NCBI GenBank assembly: GCA_028023455.1 | Contig: JAQFVV010012966.1 | Span: forward strand, 229,953 to 293,952 | Length of the DNA: 64,000 nt | Direction of reading: 5' to 3' | Origin: Epiperipatus broadwayi | Lineage: Eukaryota; Onychophora; Udeonychophora; Euonychophora; Peripatidae | Part shown: piece after piece, positions 50,253 to 60,440 of the stretch | Layout of the letters: the number at the start of each line of letters is the position of its first letter | How positions within the stretch are numbered: position 1 is the stretch's first letter | The notes under the pieces: generated by a model | What the model was told of the DNA's origin: nothing | What the model saw: the letters and a program-made list of their open reading frames with translations, nothing else | The model's database searches: none | Program-made: the position numbers and the translations under genes

Positions 50253-50265
50253 ATTATATTATATA

Positions 50266-50299
<34 letters not shown>

Positions 50300-50300
50300 T
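50253..50300. repeat. TA-rich simple repeat
   Basis: Interrupted TA tract at the 3' end of the RTE fragment. Confidence 0.8.
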
Positions 50301-50419
50301 AATTTTTAATCAGAAGGTAATCAGCCTTTAACACACACCATTTAGTCATGTTACCAACTCACCAACATTATAGCAAACATGTAGGACACTTTCAAACTGA
50401 AATACACAATAGAGACTAT

Positions 50420-50720
50420 TAAGAGACAAAAATGTCTATCTTATCTTTGTACCTAAATTCAATTTTATAGGCCAATCTAAAGCACTTTGAAATGAGAGCA
50501 TGAAGATGTAATCTTCTTAACTTTATGTCCATTATATTATTAATTTATAGTTAAACCCAGCAAAATTTTCAAATTTACAGCTGTTAAATAGTAGATAATG
50601 TTAGATATAAAGATAAAACTGCCATTCTTGTCGTTAAAAGTCTCTATCTTGTGCTTGGGTTTGAGAGGGTGCTACATACTCATTATAACATCAAAGAGTT
50701 AATAACATGATTAAACAGTG
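50420..50720. repeat. family F fragment (two opposed pieces)
   Basis: Left piece: AATGTCTATCTTATCTTTGT, then ATAGGCCAATCTAAAGCACTTT. Right piece: AAAACTGCCATTCTTGTCG, then GTCTCTATCTTGTGCTTGGG and GAGAGGGTGC. They match the family F arm and the 26685-26960 fragment. Confidence 0.6.
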
Positions 50721-51169
50721 CATGTTGAAAGCCGATTGTCTTATTAAGAATTACTAACAAAAATTGTGCTTGTAAATTATGATGATATTAAAATATATTA
50801 TTTTAATTTCACACAAATTATATATAATGTTTAAAAATCAGGTTTAAGATTAAGTGTAGATATTTAATTATTTGAAGACATTTGTACAGATACACATTAA
50901 TCAACATTATAGCAACCCTTTTATGGATATAATTGTTATTGAGCATATGTACTTTATATAAATCTGGTCAATAATTGTTTTACCTTGTAACATTGTAAAT
51001 GTACCCGAAAAATTTTGTAATCTTTTAACTAATAAAGGTTACTTTTGAAAGATATAACAATCTTTTAATTTATTTAATTTTATATATAGCAAATGTAATT
51101 GAAAAAATTGTTTAAATTCTGGTCCAAGACTTTACACATCTTCAAAAAATTTTAAAACATTACTTGTAT

Positions 51170-51176
51170 TTAATAT

Positions 51177-51215
<39 letters not shown>

Positions 51216-51240
51216 GGGATATATATATATATATATATCT
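51170..51240. repeat. interrupted (TA)n tract
   Basis: Several TA runs broken by ATAA and GGG. A second TA tract is at 51341-51363. Confidence 0.9.
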
Positions 51241-51361
51241 AGATATTTAACTTTTTTCCTATTCTTCAATATCCTAGTGTAAATATTTTAATACTATTTG
51301 GTTAATTATTATTTTTTATAAAATATTTTTTTATTAAAATTATATATATATATATATATAT

Positions 51362-51645
51362 ATGCTTGCAAACTGATAGAAACGTTTTGCATAAACACTT
51401 GGAGTCAGTGTTTAGATCTAGTTTCTAGCTCTATCCTTCACTGATGATAGCAAATTAGCTTGAAATCAGCTGATCTGAGGGTGGGCAAATGAAAGAGATA
51501 GTGAATTCTGACTCTTTTGTCATTTATGTAAACAAATATACGCTTTGTTCAGTGGTTTTGGTAAAACTCCATCTATTGATCATAAATACAAGCGATATCA
51601 AGTTACGTGATTATAACTTGTTTTTGTTTTTCATATATATAATTG
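51362..51645 (+). repeat. family I dispersed repeat with hammerhead-like motif, copy 2
   Basis: Inverted relative to 45232-45560. The motif is CTGATGA (51441-51447), the hairpin AGC-AAATTA-GCT, then GAAA (51462-51465), followed by a CAGCTGATCTGAGG segment. Upstream is CAGTGTTTAGATCTAGTTTC. It ends near ACTTGTTTTTGTTTTTCAT. Confidence 0.7.
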
Positions 51646-51649
51646 AAAT

Positions 51650-52130
51650 TTGTTTTATTCAAACTTTATACCTCAATTAAAAATATATTTCTGAAGCCAA
51701 AACACTTCGACATCACAGTTATTAAATTTTGTTACAACTTTGAACATTCACCAGCTTCTTCTCCTTTTATTTGATAAAATAAATAATGTACGATATAAAA
51801 TCATGAATAAAAAGTAATAGGCCATGATAATAGAACATTTATATGCACAAATAAATACAGAAGTATTTATAAAAAAAAATAAAGGCCAATATAAACACTT
51901 ATAACTATGATCCTCAATTTTAAATACTGCTAATTCTTTACTTGATCTAAAAGGGGAAGAAACAATAAATATAAATATAACATTTTACCTTTACAATCCC
52001 AATTTATATGTGGTGATTTATAAATAATAATGGCATTTCAAGGGATGATGGAGATGTTAAATAAAACATTAATTAAAACAACACATGATTTATTTATTTT
52101 ACGTTTGCATAACATGTTAAAACATAGCAA
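51650..52130. other. AT-rich DNA, nothing recognised
   Basis: No conserved motif was identified. Confidence 0.45.
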
Positions 52131-52134
52131 AATT

Positions 52135-52430
52135 TTCACTCAATCGTGCCACATAGTGCAAGTTCTAGTAATCAATAGATTCTAATTTGGTCTGATAGTT
52201 TTATACTTAACCAAAAGAATAAAAGATGGATGCTGGAGAGGTGCATTATATCCAAAAATCTAAGTGCACTGCCCCCAGATCCAAAACTTCTAAAAGCCAT
52301 AAGCTGGAAACTGTCCTGGAGATATTAAATTGATAAGAACTGGATAGTGATTATAATGCATAACATTCTAAAATTTATTGATTAATAGAGCTTGCACTAG
52401 GTGGAACTATTGTATGGAAAATTTTACTGC
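52135..52430. repeat. family A foldback, diverged
   Basis: Arms: CAATCGTGCCACATAGTGCA and TGCACTAGGTGGAACTATTG. The core is CATAAGCTGGAAACTGTCCT then GGAGATATTAAATTGATAAG on the plus strand; the CTGATGA half is lost. Confidence 0.7.
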
Positions 52431-52599
52431 TGCAATAACGTTTAACAGAATTATTTTACTTTTAAAAACAAATTTTATTCACATTCATATTACGCAAAAC
52501 ATAAGAAAAATGTAACAGGAATATACAGTGATTAAATGAAATAAATTATAAGGGTTACATAAGTAATATGATGATTAATTGAGATATATAAGGGTTACA

Positions 52600-53125
52600 T
52601 TTTAGAGCCAGGTGTCAAGGCATTATGATCAACAAGAGGGGATAACTATATTTGTATGGCCCAGAATGGTCAAGCTAAAATCAGATCTGTCTCCAAGTCT
52701 GTTTAGCCAGGGTTACAAATAAGGAAAAAGTTAACAGATAAATACAAAGATATATAGCTATATATCGGTTATAATTCAGCACTGGACAACAGAGCAATAG
52801 GGATGTTGAGATGGCATTGCTTGATCTTTTATGGTGAGGGTGAATTAAACTAAAATCTGCTCTGGCCCCAAGTCTGATCAGCCAGCCAAGGTTGACAAGT
52901 CTGCTTATCATCTTCATTGTGTTATGTCGGGTTTTATTAAAATGTTCTTCAATGGAACAATTGTTTCCTTTTTCAAATATAATCTTGCATCGAATAGACC
53001 AGATGGCAAAGTTTACAAAGATAGCTAGCTGGATCTGTCCAAAGTGTCCCTTCTGAATGGATGATTTGAGCAGTACATTGCCAGGGTTCATGTTATCGGA
53101 TTTGTGAAGGGCTAGAGATATAGGC
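52600..53125 (-). pseudogene. possible LINE-like C-terminal fragment (136-codon frame)
   Basis: The minus-strand frame 53091-52681 contains AIFVNFAIWSIRCKIIFEKG and later LVNLGWLIRLGARADFSLIH. A hydrophobic helix with W-x-x-R ahead of an ...F-x-K/N-G step is common after the zinc-knuckle region of some LINE ORF2 proteins. The resemblance is general, and the last 40 residues look like untranslated sequence. A GC-richer stretch is duplicated: CTAAAATCAGATCTGTCTCC (52675-52694) and CTAAAATCTGCTCTGGCCCC (52849-52868), each followed by AAGTCTG.TxAGCCAG. I do not recognise a specific family. Confidence 0.3.
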
Positions 53126-53129
53126 TGAA

Positions 53130-53665
53130 GTATGGAGAAAAAAAATTAACAAGATTGCACATTTGCATTTCATTAAAATTATATAATAAATTACATAATT
53201 TTTATTTTTATTTACAATCTAGAAATTATATATATATATATTTCATATAATTGAAATATTGATATTGTTCTTTAACATCGTCGCCTTTGCAAAAATTTTG
53301 TAACCGTCATTAAAATCAATATTGCTATGCTCCAGATACAAATACTTTACCCAATTGCACCAACAATGGCTCCAGGATTTGAATTATCTCTCAGATGCAA
53401 TTTATGATTAAATATCACATGATCTTACTAACACATGTTATAATCAAACTGATGGCTTAAACAGTATTGAGCTAACATTAATCAAGGGCAAACTTGAAAC
53501 TAGTCATGATCGTCAACCTATGCATTTGATATAAGTAATATTTAAGAAAGAAGATCAGTTGTATCTCCCAGATTAGCCATGACCTCTACTGAATTAAATA
53601 ATCAAGCTAATTATTAATAATTTTTATTAGTCATTCATTAGTCTAGAGTTTGTCCAATAATGAAT
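53130..53665. other. AT-rich DNA with no gene recognised
   Basis: The segment 53455-53515 (GGCTTAAACAGTATTGAGC ... AAACTTGAAACTAGTCATGA) resembles a decayed family A core. Confidence 0.4.
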
Positions 53666-53668
53666 AAT

Positions 53669-54010
53669 ATTAAAACAGGCAAAACTCTCTATATGTATTA
53701 CCACTCAGTGCAAGCCAGAATAATCAATGGATGCCAAAAGTCTTGTGCATAAAATCCCCATCTAGTGCCTACTCATCCAATATCTCCAGAGTAGTTTCTG
53801 GCTTGTGGCCTTCATCAGTGAGGAGTCTTGTATCTGAGAGCACTGCACCTAGATCTTAGGATCTAATGTAACCCTCCAACAGCCACAATCTGTGGATATT
53901 GGATGAGTAGGCACTAGATGGGGATTTTATGCACAAGCCTTCTGGCATCCATTGATTATTCTGGCTTGCACTGAGAGGCAATACATATAGAGAGTTTTGC
54001 CTGTTTTAAT
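53669..54010. repeat. family A foldback, well preserved
   Basis: The arms ATTAAAACAGGCAAAACTCT and AGAGTTTTGCCTGTTTTAAT are complementary at both ends, and inside them CACTCAGTGCAAGCCAG pairs with CTGGCTTGCACTGAG. The minus strand at 53795-53818 has CTGATGA-AGGCCACAAGCCA-GAAAC: a full CTGATGA, a 3-4 bp hairpin and GAAA. This is the best hammerhead-like match in the family. Confidence 0.85.
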
Positions 54011-54019
54011 AAGTTGGAA

Positions 54020-54570
54020 GCAAGCATAAGAAATGGTGATCATGTGATGTTTATTGGTTCAAATGAAGAATATTTCTGTAGTGTAATTTTCACTAAATCA
54101 TTCCCATGCAAGGTAGGGACTAGTTTCTATCCATTTTTAAAACCTTGTGGAGGGATTTAATCATTGACCAAAGATGTGAAAAAGATGTGGATCACCACGA
54201 TGTGCATTTCATGCTGAAACAGTACTCATCAGTTGGCCCATACCACAGTCACATATATCTTTATCATTGTTCAGTATATATAGTTAGCAGATTACTACAA
54301 ATTAATTGATAAATATCAAACTTGCAATGTCACAACTTTGATACAAGCCACTTAATGAAAGTAAATTAATAACTTTTATCAGTTGTTAATTAAACTAGCG
54401 ATTATCCAATAATGAATAATATTTCTGTAGTATAATTTTCACTGCACCATTCTCACACAAGATTTTAAAAGTGGATAGAAAGCAGTCTTTACCAGGTGTG
54501 AAATTAATTTACTATAACAATTTTTGTACTATTCTTAAATTTGAATGACATTTTTAATTAATTTAAATTT
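54020..54570. other. repeated phrases but no assigned family
   Basis: AATATTTCTGTAGTGTAATTTTCACT (54068 on) recurs at 54418 (AATATTTCTGTAGTATAATT), each followed by an ACAC/GCAAG-type phrase. Part also resembles 1870-1900 and the family E GCTGAAACAGTACTCATCAG phrase on the opposite strand near 54214. Confidence 0.4.
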
Positions 54571-54574
54571 GCTT

Positions 54575-55255
54575 TATTTATTTATTTATAAAGTTGTAAT
54601 TATTTATTAAGTGCACAGGAAGTATATGTAAATACTTTTAAGGCAGGCTATAACCTGCATCATATGTGCCTTGAAATTTTTATAATAGTCAAGCAATATA
54701 TTTATTTTTCCGATAAAGGGACCTCTCAAACCATGACACAAGATAATGACTTTTATAAAGATAAGAGCAGCCACCTTATCTTTATCCTAAATTTCCACTT
54801 ACATAGGTCAATCTGAAGTATCTTGATTTGGGAGCATGAAGCTGTTGTTCTCTCCACTGCTATAAAAGTATTTACATATACTTCCTGTGTGCTTAATAAA
54901 TAATTACAACTTTACAATAGTTTATATATTTCCAGTATAAAGATTGTAATATTAACTCATTGTAAATCACAAGATTTCATCAGTGTTAATTTGTATAGGA
55001 AATAGTGGACTTAAACAGTGGAGAGAACAACAGCTTCACACTCCCAAATCAAGATACTTCAGATTGGCCTATATAAATGGAAACTTAAGTTAAAGATAAA
55101 ATGGCCACTCTTATTTTTATAAAGGTCACTATCTTGTGTCATGGTTTGAGAGGTCCCTCTACTGGCAAAATAAAGATATTGCTTGACTATTATAAAAATT
55201 TCAAGGCACATTTAATACAGGTTATAGCCTGTCTTAAAAGTACTTATTTATTTAT
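54575..55255. repeat. family F three-part foldback element, copy 2
   Basis: The left inner arm (about 54645-54855) pairs with the right arm (54985-55250) through TATAACCTG/CAGGTTATA, AAACCATGACACAAGATA/TATCTTGTGTCATGGTTT and CCAATC/AGATTGG-type blocks. The outer left end (54590-54640: TTATTTATTAAG...TATATGTAAATACTTTT) pairs with a middle segment at 54868-54905. The architecture equals that of 16716-17515, although the outermost sequences differ. Confidence 0.75.
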
Positions 55256-55259
55256 ATGT

Positions 55260-56280
55260 TTTTTAACTTCTTTGTTTATTAGTTCCTTTTATTGTTGTTA
55301 CGTGCATTGTATATATTCTCTTTACTATTTTAGTGTGCAATTTACATTTGGCAATGTTTAGCACTTAAATAAATGAAGTGAATTATTATCACCATCATCA
55401 CCATTATTATCTCTTTTCTCTTGTAGTTAGAATGACCCTATTCATTTGCAAATTCCAGGTGCTAGTATATAAACTATATACTTATTATCTTTTCCACTGT
55501 TGAACTTGGTGAAATGTCTAACATTTTGAGAGTCACTGCAATATTCAATTGTTTTTCATGTTTCAAAAAAGTAATATTTGTGTGAGGTCTTATTTCTCAA
55601 ATGATGTCACTTATAATTCATGCATAAGTGTTTATTTGAATTCGCAGGCCTGCCAGTAAGAGTTTAAAAAACTTAAGTGAATCACTTAACTTTAGAGCAT
55701 ACACCAACTCTCACTGACCATGCTTAAATCAGGGCTTGAGTCTATTGTGCGCATGATGTCATTTTATTGTCATTGAAATGTTACATTGTGTTTTCCCTTA
55801 GTAAACCGTTATACACTTTGGTTTATTTATATTTAAATAACATTTCTCTTAGGTTTTTACATTTTACAATCTTTTACAGAGATATTATAAATAAATCATT
55901 CTTTATATTTTTAAAATTAGCACTTGATACTAAATCAAGACTAGAAAAAAATATGATTTGGTTAACTCTGTGATTTAAAAAGTAGATTAATATGATTTAT
56001 ATTTGAACTGTAAGATGAAATTTAAGTGATTCACTTATTTCACACCTGATTTCTTACAGTCAGGAGATGATTTCACTAAAAGTTTAACCCTTTTTTAACT
56101 TCTGAAATTGAAGCTTTTAAAATTCTATAAAGGTTAAAATTTATCTGAAGTGGGTGGTGTCGAAGGTATCGGGGCAAAAGTTTGATATTGTAAATTAAAT
56201 TGATAGAAATACAAAAACAATAAAAATACAAGTTCATATTAATGATAAATAGATCAACAAATGAATGGATTTAGATATAT
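55260..56280. other. AT-rich DNA with no gene recognised
   Basis: Includes the partial hairpin-family phrase at 55718-55740. The frames 55101-55361 and 55767-55973 lack motifs. Confidence 0.4.
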
Positions 56281-56299
56281 GAATAATTGATTGAATAAG

Positions 56300-56790
56300 A
56301 ATGGAAAAAATGAAGTGAAAACAATGATAACATTAGCAAAGGAGACATTTATTAAGAGAAAGTAAATGTTTAACGAATTTTTGAAAATTAAAATAAGTAT
56401 TAATTAAATGCTATACATAAAGTTTATTATTGAACGGTTGTGAAAGGTAGACAGTCAATAAAAGAATTAAGATTGTAGCACTTAAAATATGGATGTAGAG
56501 ATGAATGGAAAAAGTTAGCTGAATAAATAAACTGACTTAAGAGAAATTTTGGAAAGGATGAAAGAAAAAAAGATTGAGGAAACTAGAGATATAAATAGAA
56601 GCAATTGGCACATACTAAGAGAAAAGAATAATTTAATGAAGTAATTTTAGGGAATAGTGATTAGAAACAAAAAGAAAGGATGGTGAAGATTTGACCTTAC
56701 TAGATATATAAGATATGGGAAGATATATATGCATTAAGATTCTGGACTCTGTTCAGAATAGGATGACGAAATGGATAAGCTGGCAGTGTA
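56300..56790 (+). pseudogene. LINE family C, ORF2 C-terminal fragment
   Basis: Plus-strand frames give NEVKTMITLAKETFIKRK, LREILERMKEKKIEETRDIN, RSNWHILREKNNLMK and then KKGW-RFDLT-YIRYGKIYM. These follow the order I.LAK.AF.KRK / ...L..I..R...W.GH.LR...L / GR.R...LD.I....Y of this LINE's C-terminal domain, and the family is the same as the minus-strand copy at 35590-36900. Many stops and frame changes are present. Confidence 0.6.
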
Positions 56791-56799
56791 AATGTTTTG

Positions 56800-58135
56800 T
56801 AGAACTGTTCATAGAAGAAAATGCTACTGACTTGATTTAAAATAGTAAACAAATAATGAAGATAGGTGCAAGAAATTGAGACCTGGGACTCATTGATAAG
56901 CACTAGTTCAGCAAGAAATGTATCTTGATTTTTTTCAAATGTCTTTAGACATAAATTTTAAGACTACTGGTTGAATGGAGGTGTGAAATATATTTTTTTA
57001 AAGATATTATACATGGAAAGAGAAAGTTGAAGTTGAGTTATATAGCCATGTGTTTATGTATAAAGAATATATATATATTAATTTTTAACTGATATCTGCA
57101 TGAAATTAATAGAAACCATTTTGGTATGTGTGTATATATAACTAATGCAAAAACAAATATTGTATATGTGATAAACAAAAGCTTTTTGGATAACATTTTA
57201 TATGTATATAATAAATAAAATGTCCGTTAATTAAAAAACAAAATTGTAATTATAATTGAAATAATAAATTTAACGGTTTACAAACTATTACAAACAATCC
57301 TTAAATCCGCAGAAGTATTTTCGGTTAATTTCTTAAACCTGCCTCAACTGCCAATAAATTCATTAAATATATATATATAAATGTTGGAGACCATTATATG
57401 TAGTGACATCTATTTTTATATCTATTATTTATCCACATATCTTCTACCTATCTCTCTATCTATATGTTATACTGAGAAGAGCAATAAAATGTTACCAAAA
57501 AAAGAGTTTTTTCCCCTATTAAAAATACAATATTTGTTATTATGTAACGTTATTTAATTTTACATAATTATTTACATACATAAGGCAGCATAGTGATTAT
57601 ATTTATTTCAATTTTACACTATATAAAAATAAATTCTCAAACAAATATTACTCAGAAAACTAAGTTCTTAAAAAAACATTGTTCAGTTAAAATGTCATTG
57701 AGGCCAATGTTAACAGAAATCTTTAATTATTATTATTATTTTGACATATCTTTTATGACAATAAAACAAAAAATCATCTATAGCAAGCATAAGTGATCAG
57801 TGATTATTAGATGGTCATGTGTTTAAAATACCATTCCCAAACTGCATTCTAAATTTTGCCTTTTTCAATGCTGAAATTAATATAGTCATACATCTAGTAA
57901 ATGCCCTTCATATTATTTTGCTACTCCAGCTAAAATCCTGGATTTCAAAACACTTAAAGATTTTGAATCTAGAGTCAATCCACCTGAACAGTTATATAAA
58001 TCTAACTCTAGGTCAATAATTATATATTTTACTATTTTCAATTATATATTACTTTTTTCTCCACTAGAAACATTGATAATAATAATAAATACTTTAGTTA
58101 TTTAATTTATTTAATACATGGTAAAACAAGAGCAG
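56800..58135. other. AT-rich DNA, no gene recognised
   Basis: The segment 57185-57370 resembles 9095-9240 (AAATGTCCGTTAATTAAAAA; CAATCC..AAATCCGCAGAAGTA; CTCAACTGCCA), so it is a dispersed repeat of about 180 bp in the same orientation. The other frames show no motif. Confidence 0.4.
57185..57370 (+). repeat. dispersed repeat shared with 9095-9245
   Basis: Shared blocks in order: AATAAAATG.CC..TTAATTAA, ACAAT.ATAA, CAATC.TT.AATCC.CAGAAGTA, TTC.GTTAATT.CTTAA.CCTGC and CTCAACTGCCA. Both copies are AT-rich and uninterpreted. Confidence 0.65.
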
Positions 58136-58139
58136 CTGT

Positions 58140-58350
58140 ACTCTGTCTTAAGTTTGAAGCTAAAGATGGCTGCTAAGTGCATATGTGCATTATATTCAAC
58201 TTTGGACCTCACAACTCACATATAGAATCAAAACCAGAAATTGGTTTACAGATAAATATTAAATGCACTATCATCTGTTATAACTACTCCACCTTACCTA
58301 TAGATGGCAGCAGAGTAGAGTTGCTCTTATTTTATCTTATAGTGAATAAA
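58140..58350 (+). repeat. dispersed repeat, copy 1 of a direct pair
   Basis: Shares AAAGATGG, CCAGAAATTGGTT, CTATAGATGGCAG and the TTTTATC block, in order, with 58551-58760. The frame 58177-58485 crosses it and is not considered coding. Confidence 0.6.
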
Positions 58351-58550
58351 CTAAAAAATCAAGTCTTTATTATTATTATTAACATTCCCATCCAGATTAA
58401 AAAAATTAATTATATTTATAAAAAGTGGTTGTTACTAAAATATATAGAGGTACTGCCCCAGAATGAAATTTATATAGTTGTATAATTAGATTGACTTGGA
58501 TTCAAAATATTCGGGTTTGAATTCCAGGCTTTTCATCTTTAATAAATAAA

Positions 58551-58760
58551 TGAAGTTAAAGATGATGGCCAGATTGATGACTACACTATTTTCAATTTCC
58601 AAATCTCTAAGCCTCAATCATAAAAGCAAAAGCCAGAAATTGGTTCCGGAAAAATAGTTTAAAAGTCCTACCATATGATAATCACTGGTTATTTAAGCTA
58701 ACTATAGATGGCAGTAGAGCAAAAAACTACTGTTTTATCCCATGTCTTGTAAGCTAAAGA
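58551..58760 (+). repeat. dispersed repeat, copy 2 of a direct pair
   Basis: Same block order as 58140-58350, diverged. The unit is about 200 bp, with starts about 410 bp apart. Confidence 0.6.
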
Positions 58761-58769
58761 ATCAGATGA

Positions 58770-59415
58770 TTTATGTTTCTAACTATATTTAATACATATT
58801 AATTTTTAATTAATTACATTTTGTGCATATATATATATGCACATACACGTTTTGAACTCACAGAATCAATTTTGTTTCATTGTTTTAAATGTTATATTTT
58901 TGAGCCCAATCAACTCTTATTAAATTAGTTTATCACATATACGCGCATATATATTTTTAAAAATGGCCATAAGCAACTCATTACAGGGGCAACATCTCTA
59001 GATTTTTCCCAGTAATAATTAAAAAGAAAGCACTCAGCAAATTAGTCACTCATCAGGTAGCGAGGGTGTTTTTCTTTCTCATTAATTGACCAATCAATGA
59101 AAAGATGGCTAGGTTACCACAAATCGTCTACGAGAGCAAAATTTCAAGTTTGCTTCAAAGTTTTCAGTACAAGATAAGATTTTTTAAGTTTCAATTCATT
59201 TGAATTATATATCATCACAACCCCATTTTCACAAATATTAATACAAAATATTTAGATAGATAAATGAACAGCTAAAAAGGTAGGCGAATGTATAATGTGT
59301 AAAAAGATGGTCAGACAGATAGATAATACTCATAGCGTATATATAAATCATCACTTCTGCAATGCCAGTTTATCCAAATTATAGCATTTCTCCACATCAT
59401 ACTAATAATTTTTTT
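58770..59415. other. AT-rich DNA, nothing recognised
   Basis: Contains a short imperfect palindrome around TGTGCATATATATATGCACA (58831-58850). Confidence 0.4.
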
Positions 59416-59419
59416 TATT

Positions 59420-59960
59420 TTATGTCATCTCACATATGGTCTTTTTCTAGGTCTTTTACAATGTCTTGGAATTCCAGTTTAGAACTTCAATGATCATCTT
59501 TTCTAGCAGTACAGCTGCACTTCCATTTCCTAATTCTTTCCATGATATCAATGATACCTATTTGTTCATTTATCCAAATATTTTGTTGTCGATTCCTTCT
59601 TGTTACTCCTAATGCAATACCTTTTCACAGAATGATCTGAAGTCTCTTCTCTTAAAAATCTGACTTTCAGGTTCATAAATAAGAAATGGTAACATATCTA
59701 TTAAAAGCCTTCCTTTTTACACAAGCACATTTATTTTTACAATTGTTATTTCTACCAAAAGAACTTCAACAAAATTTAATTCTGTGATGAATTCCATCCA
59801 TTATGTTTTCTGATTTATGATTATCAATTTCTATTTTCTACTACTGAATATCCATTAAACAATACTTTAATCTTTTGAATATTTGTGGTAACTTGCAACA
59901 TGTCATGAAGCTCTGAAGTATTATTTGCAAAAATAATTGCATAAGAGATGGATGAACAGA
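59420..59960 (-). pseudogene. RTE-type LINE fragment, reverse-transcriptase palm to C-terminus
   Basis: On the minus strand, starting near 59945, it reads YAIIFANNTSELHDMLQVTT, where the FADDT catalytic box has become FANNT. It continues with ETSDHSVKRYCIRSNKKEST, the LQ..Q..M.G..RR region, and ends in KRPRKRPYVR at about 59430. Both catalytic Asp residues are replaced by Asn and frames change repeatedly. The nucleotide sequence aligns with 21425-21765 and 49880-50100 in the overlapping part. Confidence 0.65.
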
Positions 59961-60018
59961 CGTATAAACAGATATAATAATAGACCTCAAATTACATTCT
60001 TACACACTACATTTAAGG

Positions 60019-60440
60019 TGATGTGATGTGATGCACTGACTTCTCCTTATATGGAGTCAGATGTGATGTGTTGCACTGTGACTTCTCCTTATACAGAATC
60101 AGGAATCTCTCAGCAACTATGTCCAGAGAAACCTGTTAGCCCCTTTACCTTCTTTTTCCATTCACCAACCTAAGTTTTCCCATAGCCTGCTTTATCCCAT
60201 TTCCACAACATAATCTTGACAGTCAACTCTATGGCCTTCATATCTAAATTCCCCTTATCTGTTTCCAAACCCAGCATAAAAACAAATAGCCCACTTTCTG
60301 TATAATCACTTTGTTTATATTTAGTCTTCCATAACTGCATTATTTGTACCCTTTCTGTGTTCAAGCATTTACATTGAATCAACAGATTCCTAATATTTTT
60401 TATGCCTTCCTTACACAACTTGCAGACTAAATCACCCATA
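60019..60440 (-). pseudogene. LINE family B, 5'-truncated 3' end, array copy 1
   Basis: The minus-strand frame 60439-60170 encodes the C-terminal knuckle (VCKLCKEGIKNIRNLLIQCKC), then LWKTKYKQSDYTESGLFVFM and IMLWKWDKAGYGKT. The conserved His is changed to Asn. The 3' end has a partly duplicated tail segment (TGACTTCTCCTTATA occurs at 60038 and 60079) and finishes in (CATCA)-type repeats at 60019-60034. It starts exactly where the tail of copy 2 ends. Confidence 0.8.

Noticed and set aside
58177-58485. 102-codon plus-strand frame as a gene
   Set aside because: It crosses one copy of a dispersed direct repeat and then low-complexity IIIIN sequence. The equivalent frame is broken in the other copy.
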